A stretch of DNA of 10,000 nucleotides from Desulfarculus sp. Lineage in GTDB: Bacteria; Desulfobacterota; Desulfarculia; Desulfarculales; Desulfarculaceae. Within the stretch, counting starts at the first letter, position 1, and the number at the start of each line of letters is the position of its first letter. Both the position numbers and the translations under genes were made by a program. Shown here piece after piece: positions 1 through 6,161 of the stretch. Under the pieces are notes generated by a model. The model was not told where the DNA came from. It did not search any database and saw only the letters and a program-made list of their open reading frames with translations. The stretch lies in the NCBI GenBank assembly GCA_020216805.1, contig JAIWNN010000046.1, forward strand, positions 1 to 10,000. Direction: 5' to 3'.

Positions 1-725
1 GGCGCTTGGAGGGACCGGGTTTCGACCCCCTGGGCTGGATGCTGACCTTCAGCGACCTGGTGACCCTGCTGCTGACTTTTTTCGTGATGCTGCTGGCCAT
101 GCGTTCCCCCGAGGTCCAAAAACTGAAGGCCGCCTTCGGGATCTTCGAACGCGGTGGACAGGGGGTTCTGGAATCCACCGACCGCAGCCGGGTGCCGGAT
201 ATCTTGACCAAGCTGGACCAGGTCTCCCAACCCCGGGTGGACGAGCTGAAGAGCTCCGACCAGGAGGCGGCCAGCCAACTGGAACTGCCCGGCGGCGAAC
301 CCCAGAGTCTGCCCTCGTTCCTGCAGCCGGGGATCAACCTGCGGCGCGACGAGCGCGGTCTGGTCATCACCCTGAGCAATGACGTGCTTTTCAGCCCGGG
401 CAAGGCCGTCTTGAGCCCGGAGGCGGTCAAGCGGATCTCGCAGGCGGCGGAGATCCTGCGCTATGGCACCCAGCCCATCAGCGTGGAGGGGCACACCGAC
501 AACGAACGCCTGCCAGGGGAGACGCCGTTCAAGGACAACTACGACCTGTCCCTGGCCCGGGCCCTGGCCGTGGCGCACCAATTGATCCAGGGAGATGGGG
601 TGGACGCCAACCGGGTGCGGGTGGCCGCCCTGGGCGCCAGTCGCCCCCTGGCCCCCAATGACACCCCGGAGCACCGGGCCATGAACCGCCGCATCGAAAT
701 CGTGGTGCTCTTGAACCAAAGCTGA
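1..725 (+). CDS. motB: Flagellar stator protein MotB (5' end probably cut by window edge)
   Basis: MotB is the peptidoglycan-anchored half of the ion-driven stator and works with MotA in the inner membrane. Residues here are counted from a TTG at 6. A single membrane helix spans about residues 10-32 and contains the ion-binding aspartate (D17, codon 54-56) in the motif TFSDLVTLLLTFF. The segment after it resembles the stator plug. An OmpA-like peptidoglycan-binding domain covers about 117-237, with VEGHTDN at 160-166 and NRRIEI at 227-232. The frame is open to base 3. MotB/PomB proteins usually have ten or more polar residues before the helix, so the true start is probably a few codons left of the window; TTG at 6 cannot be excluded. 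The stop TGA at 723-725 is 16 bases before fliL. MotA is expected just upstream but is not visible. Whether the ion is H+ or Na+ cannot be told from this sequence. Confidence 0.93.
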   Translation, partial: RLEGPGFDPLGWMLTFSDLVTLLLTFFVMLLAMRSPEVQKLKAAFGIFERGGQGVLESTDRSRVPDILTKLDQVSQPRVDELKSSDQEAASQLELPGGEPQSLPSFLQPGINLRRDERGLVITLSNDVLFSPGKAVLSPEAVKRISQAAEILRYGTQPISVEGHTDNERLPGETPFKDNYDLSLARALAVAHQLIQGDGVDANRVRVAALGASRPLAPNDTPEHRAMNRRIEIVVLLNQS

Positions 726-741
726 GGCCAAAGGAGCGAGC

Positions 742-1311
742 ATGCCCGACGAGGAAATGGAGCTGGGAAACGACGCAGCCGGAGAGGGCGGGGCGGAGAA
801 GAAAAAAGGCGGGATGATGAAACTCATCATCATCGCGGTGGCCGGGCTGTTGGTGCTGGGCGGCGGTGGCTTCGCGGTGTGGAAGTTTTTCCTGGCCAAA
901 CCGGCCCCGCCCCCGGCGGCCGAGGCCCAGGCCAAGGCCGGCGAGGAGAAGGCGGCCAAGGAAGCCGACAAGCACGGCGGCGGCGACAAGCATGGCGGGG
1001 ACAAGTCCGCCACCATGATCACCCTGGAGCCGTTCATCGTCAACCTGGCCGACACCACCGGCAAGCGCTATCTCAAGCTGGCCCTGGCGGTGGACGTCAA
1101 GGACGAGGCCACCAAAAAGAACCTCGAGGCCCGCATGCCCCAGGTGCGCGATTCGATCCTGCTCCTATTGACCAGCAAATCCTTCGCCGACATCAGCCCG
1201 GTGGCGGGAAAGCTCAAGCTGCGCAACGAGGTGTTGCGCTCGATCAACAACACCTTGGGCGGAGGACAGGGCGTGCACGCGGTCTATTTCACCGAATTCG
1301 TGGTGCAGTAG
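742..1311 (+). CDS. fliL: Flagellar basal body-associated protein FliL
   Basis: FliL is a single-pass inner-membrane protein at the flagellar base that associates with stators and supports torque or stator retention. The 189-residue protein has a short acidic and lysine-rich cytoplasmic N-terminus (1-27), a membrane helix at about 28-50, an Ala/Pro/Lys-rich periplasmic linker (about 52-90), and the conserved FliL domain from about 91 to the end. That domain includes ITLEPFIVNLAD, GKRYLKLALAVDV and a leucine-rich stretch before TSKSFADI. The linker carries two DKHGG units (76-80 and 82-86). The ATG is supported by AAGGAG at 731-736, five bases upstream. Placement directly after motB fits a stator partner. 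Length and domain layout are normal for the family. Confidence 0.95.
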   Translation: MPDEEMELGNDAAGEGGAEKKKGGMMKLIIIAVAGLLVLGGGGFAVWKFFLAKPAPPPAAEAQAKAGEEKAAKEADKHGGGDKHGGDKSATMITLEPFIVNLADTTGKRYLKLALAVDVKDEATKKNLEARMPQVRDSILLLLTSKSFADISPVAGKLKLRNEVLRSINNTLGGGQGVHAVYFTEFVVQ

Positions 1312-1326
1312 GACCCAAGGGGGTCC
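1311..1326 (+). repeat. Small perfect hairpin in the fliL-fliM gap
   Basis: The inverted repeat GGACCC (1311-1316) and GGGTCC (1321-1326) surrounds the loop AAGG, giving a perfect six-base-pair stem. It starts on the last base of the fliL stop codon and ends 13 bases before the fliM ATG. No T-run follows, so it is not an intrinsic terminator. It might influence mRNA processing or fliM translation, but chance formation in GC-rich DNA is quite possible. Confidence 0.35.
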
Positions 1327-1339
1327 GGGGGCTGGAGCC

Positions 1340-2326
1340 ATGAGCAAGATCCTCAGCCAGGAAGAGGTGGATGCCCTCTTAAAGGGCATGAGCGGCGGCG
1401 AGATCGAGGTGGAGACCGACGTCGGCCCCGGGGCCGACGGGGTGGTGGTCTACGACCTCACCAACCAGGACCGCATCATCCGCGGCCGCATGCCCACCCT
1501 GGAGATCATCAACGACCGCTTCGCCCGGTTGTTCCGCACCACCTTGTCCAGCTCCCTGCGCAAGATCGTGGACATGACCACCACCAGCGTGGACATGGTC
1601 AAGTTCGGCGAGTTCATGCGCAGCCTGCCGGTGCCCACCAGCCTGCACATTTTCAAGATGGACCCTCTGCGCGGGCACGCCATCTTCGTGCTGGAGTCCA
1701 AGCTGGTCTTCAACCTGGTGGAGACCTTCTTCGGCGGCAGCGGCGGGGGCGATGTCAAGATCGAGGGACGAGACTTCACCGCCATCGAACAGCAACTCAC
1801 CCGCAAGGTGGTGATGATGGCCCTGAAGGACATGGAGCAGGCCTGGAAGCCGGTGCACGAGATCAACCTGCTCTACCAGCGCACCGAGATCAACCCCCAG
1901 TTCGCCTCCATCGTGCCCCCCAGCGACGTGGTGATCGTGGTCAAGTTCGAGCTGGAGATGGAGCACACCGCCGGCACCATCACCGTCTGCATCCCCTACT
2001 CCACGGTGGAGCCCATCCGCTCCAAGCTCTACGCCGGCTTCCAGAGCGACCAGTTGGAGGTGGACCACGAGTGGATGCGTCGCTTCCGCGAACAGCTCAA
2101 GGAGGCGCAGGTGGATTTCACGGTGGAGCTGGGCCGGTCCCAGCTCAAGAGCGGCGACCTGCTCAAGCTCAAGGTGGGGGACGTTCTGACCTTGGACAAA
2201 GACGTCAGCGACTATCTGGTGGCGATGGTGGAGGGCGTGCCCAAGTTCAAGGGGCGGGCCGGGTCCTATCGCGGCAACAAGGCCTTCAAGGTCGAGGGTC
2301 TGTTGGATCTGCGCGGCGGATGGTAG
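1340..2326 (+). CDS. fliM: Flagellar motor switch protein FliM
   Basis: FliM forms the middle of the cytoplasmic C-ring, binds phosphorylated CheY, and controls the direction of rotation with FliG and FliN. The 328-residue protein opens with ILSQEEVDALL at residues 4-14, the conserved CheY-P-binding segment, which fixes the ATG at 1340. A CheC-like middle domain follows (about 45-230), with YDLTNQDRIIRGRMPTLE near its start and the conserved glycine motif ETFFGGSGGGD at 128-138, a FliG-contact region. The C-terminal SpoA (surface presentation of antigens) domain covers about 245-323 and pairs with FliN. The ribosome-binding site is poor: GGAG at 1334-1337 is only two bases from the ATG, while a G-run at 1327-1331 has better spacing. 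Length is typical of the family. The gap to fliN is 50 bases. Confidence 0.97.
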   Translation: MSKILSQEEVDALLKGMSGGEIEVETDVGPGADGVVVYDLTNQDRIIRGRMPTLEIINDRFARLFRTTLSSSLRKIVDMTTTSVDMVKFGEFMRSLPVPTSLHIFKMDPLRGHAIFVLESKLVFNLVETFFGGSGGGDVKIEGRDFTAIEQQLTRKVVMMALKDMEQAWKPVHEINLLYQRTEINPQFASIVPPSDVVIVVKFELEMEHTAGTITVCIPYSTVEPIRSKLYAGFQSDQLEVDHEWMRRFREQLKEAQVDFTVELGRSQLKSGDLLKLKVGDVLTLDKDVSDYLVAMVEGVPKFKGRAGSYRGNKAFKVEGLLDLRGGW

Positions 2327-2332
2327 CACTGG

Positions 2333-2354
2333 GCGCCGGCCAAGCGCCGGCCCC
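2333..2354 (+). repeat. GC-rich repeat and hairpin in the fliM-fliN gap
   Basis: The octamer GCGCCGGC occurs twice, at 2333-2340 and 2344-2351. Its core GCCGGC is its own reverse complement, so 2335-2340 can pair with 2346-2351 around the loop CAAGC. Beyond one mismatch, 2332-2333 can also pair with 2353-2354. No T-run follows. The element lies 9 bases before the fliN ribosome-binding site. It could be a processing or translation-tuning hairpin, or simply spacer in GC-rich DNA. Confidence 0.35.
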
Positions 2355-2362
2355 GCAAGGAT

Positions 2363-2368
2363 AAGGAG
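2363..2368 (+). promoter_or_regulatory. Ribosome-binding site of fliN
   Basis: AAGGAG lies eight bases before the fliN ATG at 2377. It decides the start, and it is one of the stronger sites in a cluster where several neighbours have weak sites. Confidence 0.8.
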
Positions 2369-2376
2369 AGGCGAGC

Positions 2377-2727
2377 ATGGCCGATGAGTGGGACAACGCG
2401 CCAGGACAGGCCGGGGAGTCCGGTCTGGAGGAGTTTGGCGAGCCCAGCGGAGGCGGCGGGGGCGAGGTCCAGTCCATCGACTTCATCCTGGACATCCCCT
2501 TGGAGGTAACGGTGGAGCTGGGGCGCACTTCTATGCTCATCAACGACCTGTTGCAGCTGGGCCAAGGCTCGGTCATCGAGCTGAACAAGCTGGCTGGCGA
2601 ACCATTGGAGATTCTGGTCAACCGCAAGCTCATCGCCCGGGGCGAGGTGGTGGTGGTCAACGAGAAGTTCGGCGTGCGTCTGACCGACATCGTCAGCCCC
2701 ATCGAGCGGGTTAAATCCTTGGGATGA
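2377..2727 (+). CDS. fliN: Flagellar motor switch protein FliN
   Basis: FliN builds the lower rim of the C-ring, together with the C-terminal domain of FliM. It also docks the export ATPase complex through FliH. The 116-residue protein has an acidic, glycine-rich and probably disordered N-terminus (1-32, with five glycines at 25-29). One SpoA domain follows at about 35-112, including DIPLEVTVELGRT, LLQLGQGSVIELNKLAGEPL and the C-terminal RLTDIVSPIERV. Length and domain match short FliN proteins; there is no fused CheC domain as in FliY. The stop overlaps the fliO start as ATGA (2724-2727), implying translational coupling. Confidence 0.97.
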   Translation: MADEWDNAPGQAGESGLEEFGEPSGGGGGEVQSIDFILDIPLEVTVELGRTSMLINDLLQLGQGSVIELNKLAGEPLEILVNRKLIARGEVVVVNEKFGVRLTDIVSPIERVKSLG

Positions 2728-3194
2728 GAACGCGCCCGTCCATATGCGCGGCGGCGCTGACCGCCGTGGGCGGCGCCTGGCCGTCCCTGGCGGCGGCGGC
2801 CGAATCCGTGGCCGAATCCGCGGCCAAGAGCGCGCCGGAGTTGCCGGAAATGGGCTACACCGCCTCCTTGATCCAGATGCTGGCGGCGCTGGCCCTGGTG
2901 CTGGCGCTGGTTCTGGCTCTGTATTGGCTGGCCCGACGCTTCCTGCCTGGCCAGGCGGCCCGAGGATCGACCGGCGGGTTCAAGATCCTCGGCCGCCTGG
3001 TCCTGGGGCCCCGCAAGGGGTTGGTCTTGGTCCAGGTGGGGGCGCGGGTGCTGGTGCTGGGGGTCAGCGAGCAGGGGATCAACGCCCTGGCCAACATCGA
3101 AGATCCCCAGGAGGTGGACCGGCTGGCGGGCGGCGGCGTGGATTTCGCCCGCAGCCTGAAGCGGGCCTCCCTGGACGCGGAGGAACAGCGATGA
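2724..3194 (+). CDS. fliO: Flagellar export-gate assembly protein FliO
   Basis: FliO is a small membrane protein that helps assemble or stabilise FliP in the export gate. FliO is the most variable protein of the gate, so this call rests on size, topology, the LVLGPRKGLVLVQVG-type motif and position between fliN and fliP. The 156-residue protein has a likely cleavable signal peptide (about 1-26, ending in an alanine run), a short periplasmic stretch with a repeated AES unit, and a membrane helix at about 49-69 rich in Ala and Leu. A cytoplasmic domain follows, with FKILGRLVLGPRKGL and a region resembling the FliO family core. The start is the ATGA overlap with fliN. The stop is a second ATGA overlap with fliP at 3191-3194. 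Confidence 0.9.
   Translation: MRTRPSICAAALTAVGGAWPSLAAAAESVAESAAKSAPELPEMGYTASLIQMLAALALVLALVLALYWLARRFLPGQAARGSTGGFKILGRLVLGPRKGLVLVQVGARVLVLGVSEQGINALANIEDPQEVDRLAGGGVDFARSLKRASLDAEEQR
2798..2825 (+). repeat. 12-base tandem repeat inside fliO
   Basis: GGCCGAATCCG occurs at 2798-2808 and 2810-2820 with a 12-base period, and a third copy begins with GGCC at 2822. It encodes two AES units just after the predicted signal peptide. Being a multiple of three bases, gain or loss of a unit would keep the frame. Confidence 0.6.
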
Positions 3195-3964
3195 GGCGGC
3201 GCTGGCCATGGCTCCTGCCGTTCCTGGCGCTTTTGGGCGGCCTGGCGGCGGCCTGGGTGGGGCCGTCGTGGGCGGCCGAGGCTCCCATGGGTTTGCCCCG
3301 GGTCAACATCGGCATCGAGGCCGCCAAGGATCCACAACAGGTCACCACCTCGCTCCAGGTGATCTTCCTGCTCACGGTCTTGACCCTGGCGCCATCGATT
3401 CTGGTGCTGATGACCAGCTTCACCCGGTTGGCGGTGGTGCTCAGCCTGTTGCGCAACGCCCTGGGCACCCAGCAGATGCCGCCCACCCAGATCATCGTCT
3501 CCCTGGCGCTGTTCCTCACCTTCTTCATCATGGCCCCCACCTTCGGTCAGGTCAACGATCAGGCCCTGCAGCCCTTCCTGGACGGCCGCCTCAATCAACA
3601 GCAGTTTCTGGAGGAGGCCGGCAAGCCCATGAAGGAGTTCATGCTGCGCCAGACCCGCAAGAAGGATCTGGGTCTGTTTTTGCGCATCGCCGGCGAGGAC
3701 AAGCCCCTCAACGCCAGCGTGGTGCCCATGACCAGCCTGGTCCCGGCCTTCGTGATCAGCGAACTGAAGACCGCCTTCGAGATTGGCTTTCTGCTTTATG
3801 TGCCCTTTCTGGTCATCGACATGGTGGTGGCCTCGGTGCTCCTAAGCATGGGCATGATGATGCTGCCACCGGTGATGATCAGCCTGCCGTTCAAGCTGAT
3901 GCTTTTCGTCCTGGTTGACGGATGGCATTTGTTGGTTGGCTCTCTGGTGAAGAGTTTTTTTTAA
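3191..3964 (+). CDS. fliP: Flagellar type III export pore protein FliP
   Basis: FliP is the main component of the FliP-FliQ-FliR export pore inside the MS ring. The 257-residue protein starts with a probable signal peptide (about 1-29, with the basic start MRRR and an AAEA-like end), as expected for FliP. Family signature regions follow: LMTSFTRLAVVLSLLRNALG, GTQQMPPTQIIVSLALF, and near the C-terminus FEIGFLLYVPFLVIDMVVAS with MLPPVMISLPFKLMLFVL. Four membrane segments are expected. The frame is open well upstream of 3191, but this ATG is chosen because it overlaps the fliO stop (ATGA), has GGAGG at 3179-3183, and gives the normal signal peptide and length. The gene ends in an unusual T8 run directly before TAA. 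Confidence 0.97.
   Translation: MRRRWPWLLPFLALLGGLAAAWVGPSWAAEAPMGLPRVNIGIEAAKDPQQVTTSLQVIFLLTVLTLAPSILVLMTSFTRLAVVLSLLRNALGTQQMPPTQIIVSLALFLTFFIMAPTFGQVNDQALQPFLDGRLNQQQFLEEAGKPMKEFMLRQTRKKDLGLFLRIAGEDKPLNASVVPMTSLVPAFVISELKTAFEIGFLLYVPFLVIDMVVASVLLSMGMMMLPPVMISLPFKLMLFVLVDGWHLLVGSLVKSFF
3955..3962 (+). other. T8 slippery run at the fliP stop codon
   Basis: Eight consecutive T bases cover the last two Phe codons of fliP and the first base of its TAA stop. In the fliP frame they read as T TTT TTT then TAA, which is the form of a classical -1 slippery heptamer. A -1 shift, or an extra U in the mRNA, would add LKESSA and end on TGA at 3979-3981, overlapping the fliQ GTG. A +1 shift, or loss of one U, would read on in frame into fliQ. 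Whether either happens is unknown. Confidence 0.5.
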
Positions 3965-3969
3965 AGGAG
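3963..3969 (+). promoter_or_regulatory. Ribosome-binding site of fliQ, overlapping the fliP stop
   Basis: AAAGGAG includes the last two bases of the fliP TAA stop (3962-3964) and lies eight bases before the GTG at 3978. It decides the GTG start of fliQ. A ribosome terminating on fliP would cover this site, so the two genes are probably translationally coupled. Confidence 0.8.
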
Positions 3970-3977
3970 TCATCCGC

Positions 3978-4247
3978 GTGACCACGGACTTCATAATCGG
4001 GCTGGCCCGGGGCGCGGTGGAGGTCACCCTGATGCTTTCTCTGCCGGTGCTGGGTCTGGGCATGGCGGTGGGTCTGATCATCAGCATCTTCCAGTCGGTG
4101 ACTCAGATCCAAGAGATGACCCTGACCTTCGTGCCCAAGATCGTGGCGGTGCTGGTGGGAATGCTGTTCTTCGGACCCTGGATGCTGGCCAAGATGCTGG
4201 CCTACACCGAGGGCATCCTGACCAACTTTCCCCAGTACATCCGTTAG
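3978..4247 (+). CDS. fliQ: Flagellar type III export pore protein FliQ
   Basis: FliQ is a small helical-hairpin membrane protein, several copies of which wrap the FliP-FliR core of the export pore. The 89-residue protein has two hydrophobic helices (about 14-38 and 50-72) with the family-typical connecting segment ISIFQSVTQIQEMTLTFVPK. Length is standard. The start is GTG, supported by AAAGGAG eight bases upstream. The stop TAG (4245-4247) abuts the first possible fliR start codon with no gap. Confidence 0.96.
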   Translation: MTTDFIIGLARGAVEVTLMLSLPVLGLGMAVGLIISIFQSVTQIQEMTLTFVPKIVAVLVGMLFFGPWMLAKMLAYTEGILTNFPQYIR

Positions 4248-5042
4248 GTGGAAGGGACCGGAGCCTTGCCGTTGTTCGATTTCAACCCGGAGCAGTGGGT
4301 GGGCTTCATGCTGGTGCTGATGCGCGCCAGCGCCCTGTTGGTCACCCTGCCGTTCTTGGGCTCGGCCAACATACCAGGCCTGGTCAAGGCCGGCCTGGCC
4401 CTGTCGTTGGCCATCCTCATCGCCCCGGCGGTGAAGCTGTCGGCCGAGCTGCTGCCCCGGGATCTGCCCCACCTGACCTACCTGGGCATCGGTGAGGTGT
4501 TCATCGGCATGATCATGGGGCTGTCGGTGCGCCTAGTGCTGACGGCGGTGCAGATCATGGGGCAGTTGGCCGGTTTCCAGATGGGCTTCGCGGTGGCCAA
4601 TGTCTTCGATCCCATCGGCGGCGAGCAGGTCTCGGTGCTGGCCCAGTTCTGCTATCTGATGGCTCTGTTGGTCTTTTTCGCGGTGGGCGGCCATCTGAGC
4701 TTCTTCGCCGTCCTGCACGACAGTTTCAAGGCGGTGCCGCCGGGTCATTGGCGTCTGACCCGCGACCTCTACGACCAGGTGCTGAGCCTGGCCGCCTTGA
4801 TGTTCACCCTGGCCATCAAGATCGGCGCGCCGGTGATCGGAGCCCTGATCTTCCTCCAGGTGGTGATGGGGGTCTTGGCCAAGACCGTGCCCCAGATGAA
4901 CATCCTGGTGGTGGGATTTCCCCTGACCATCAGCGTCGGCCTGGTGTTCCTTTCCCTGACCCTGACCGTGCTGGTGCCGGTCTTGACCCGGTTTTTCTCC
5001 GGTCTGGGTCCTTTGCTCAACAACCTTTTGCGCGCGATGTGA
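4248..5042 (+). CDS. fliR: Flagellar type III export pore protein FliR
   Basis: FliR caps the FliP-FliQ pore and contacts FlhB. The protein is 264 residues if started at GTG 4248. It is strongly hydrophobic with several membrane segments and family-typical patches: FMLVLMRASALLVTLPFLG, IGEVFIGMIMGLSVRLVL and GFQMGFAVANVFDP. The start is uncertain. GTG 4248 directly follows the fliQ stop but has no visible ribosome-binding site. TTG 4266 lies 9 bases after AAGGG (4252-4256), and TTG 4272 lies eight bases after GGAG (4260-4263). The last two remove six or eight residues and would give an N-terminus close to FDFNPEQW, as FliR proteins are usually short there. The stop at 5040-5042 is three bases before flhB. 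FliR and FlhB are separate genes here, not fused as in some Clostridia. Confidence 0.94.
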   Translation: MEGTGALPLFDFNPEQWVGFMLVLMRASALLVTLPFLGSANIPGLVKAGLALSLAILIAPAVKLSAELLPRDLPHLTYLGIGEVFIGMIMGLSVRLVLTAVQIMGQLAGFQMGFAVANVFDPIGGEQVSVLAQFCYLMALLVFFAVGGHLSFFAVLHDSFKAVPPGHWRLTRDLYDQVLSLAALMFTLAIKIGAPVIGALIFLQVVMGVLAKTVPQMNILVVGFPLTISVGLVFLSLTLTVLVPVLTRFFSGLGPLLNNLLRAM

Positions 5043-5045
5043 GAC

Positions 5046-6143
5046 ATGGCCGACCAGGGCGCCCAGGATAAAACCGAAAAACCGACTCCAAGGCGAAGGA
5101 GCAAGGCCCGCGAAAAGGGCCAGGTCGCCAAGAGCCAGGAGTTGGCCGGGGCGGGAGTGCTTCTGGCGGGCCTGGTCACGCTCAATCTGTTCGGTGGCTA
5201 TTTCTACCAGCAGCTCGGGGGGCTGACCCGGCACTTTTTCAGCCACGCCGCCAGCATGCACCTGAGCGTGGACGGCATGCGGGACCTGAGCCTTCAGGTC
5301 TGGGGTTTTTTCATGATCCTGATGGCTCCGGTGCTGGGGGCGGTCACGCTGGCGGCGCTGATCTTCAACCTGGCCCAGGTGGGGTTCATGCTGGCCCCGG
5401 AGCGGATCAAACCCGATCTCAAGAAGCTCAACCCCCTGACCGGCATCAAACGCTGGTTCTCCCTGCGCATGGCGGTGGATCTGGCCAAAAACCTGGGCAA
5501 ACTAGCCATCGTGGGTCTGGTGGCCTATCACACCGTGGCCGGGGAGTGGGACCGTCTGCCGGGCCTGGGCGATATGGAGACCAAGGACGCCCTGGTTTAC
5601 ATCGTCGAGGTGTGTTTCCGCATCTTTTGGCGCTCGGTGCTGGCCATGTTCGTCCTGGCCGCCCTGGACTGGGCCTACCAGAAATACGACTTCGAAAAGA
5701 ACCTGCGCATGAGCAAGCAGGAGATTAAGGACGAGTTCAAGCAGAGCGAGGGCGACCCCATGGTCAAGGGCCGCATCCGCAGCATTCAGCGCGAGCAGGC
5801 CAAGAAGCGCATGATGGCCTCGGTGCCCGAGGCCGACGTGGTGGTGACCAACCCCACCCACTATGCGGTGGCGCTGGTCTATCGCGCCAGCGAGATGGAC
5901 GCGCCCCAGGTGATCGCCAAGGGTATGAATCTCCTGGCCGAGAAGCTCAAGACCATCGCCCGCGAGCACGGAGTGCCGGTGGTGGAGGATCCGCCCCTGG
6001 CCCGGGCCCTCTATCGCCAGGTGGAGGTGGGCCAGGCCATCCCCTACGAGCTCTACGAGGCCACCGCCACCATCCTGGCCCATGTCTACCGCCAGAAAAA
6101 CCGCCAACAGGAAGTGCTGTCCGCCCGCGGGGCGCGCAACTAG
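5046..6143 (+). CDS. flhB: Flagellar export switch protein FlhB
   Basis: FlhB sits beside the export pore and switches substrate choice from rod/hook to filament proteins through autocleavage of its cytoplasmic domain. The 365-residue protein begins with the conserved basic segment DKTEKPTPRRRSKAREKGQ. Four membrane helices follow (about residues 33-205), and then a charged linker with DFEKNLRMSKQEIKDEFKQ. The autocleavage motif NPTH is at residues 269-272 (bases 5850-5861), in the context VVVTNPTHYAVALVY, so cleavage between N269 and P270 is expected. The C-terminal FlhB_CC part includes VVEDPPLARALY and ends near ARGARN. The ATG at 5046 is three bases after the fliR stop and has only a weak ribosome-binding site, so coupling to fliR is likely. 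Length is normal. Confidence 0.98.
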   Translation: MADQGAQDKTEKPTPRRRSKAREKGQVAKSQELAGAGVLLAGLVTLNLFGGYFYQQLGGLTRHFFSHAASMHLSVDGMRDLSLQVWGFFMILMAPVLGAVTLAALIFNLAQVGFMLAPERIKPDLKKLNPLTGIKRWFSLRMAVDLAKNLGKLAIVGLVAYHTVAGEWDRLPGLGDMETKDALVYIVEVCFRIFWRSVLAMFVLAALDWAYQKYDFEKNLRMSKQEIKDEFKQSEGDPMVKGRIRSIQREQAKKRMMASVPEADVVVTNPTHYAVALVYRASEMDAPQVIAKGMNLLAEKLKTIAREHGVPVVEDPPLARALYRQVEVGQAIPYELYEATATILAHVYRQKNRQQEVLSARGARN

Positions 6144-6161
6144 GATCGGAGAACCAAGAAC

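Noticed and set aside
571..586. A sigma-54-like sequence, TGGCGCACCAATTGAT.
   Set aside because: It has the -24 GG and roughly correct spacing but lacks the essential GC of the -12 element (TTGA instead of TTGC), and it lies inside the motB coding region.
1379..2329. A 316-codon minus-strand open frame opposite fliM.
   Set aside because: It has the same low-complexity, His- and Leu-rich character, no recognisable motif, and mirrors the codon bias of fliM.
2744..3190. A possible 149-residue N-terminal extension of FliP in the same frame.
   Set aside because: The extension is Gly/Arg/Pro-rich shadow of fliO. The ATG at 3191 has a good ribosome-binding site, overlaps the fliO stop and begins a normal signal peptide.
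3208..3918. A 236-codon plus-strand open frame inside fliP in another frame.
   Set aside because: The translation is Gly/Pro/His-rich with no motif, and fliP in the overlapping frame is clearly the real gene.
3940..3962. A terminator-like arrangement at the end of fliP: CTCT and AGAG followed by T8.
   Set aside because: The stem is only four base pairs with half A-T, it lies within coding sequence, and fliQ must be transcribed beyond it. It is too weak to call a terminator.
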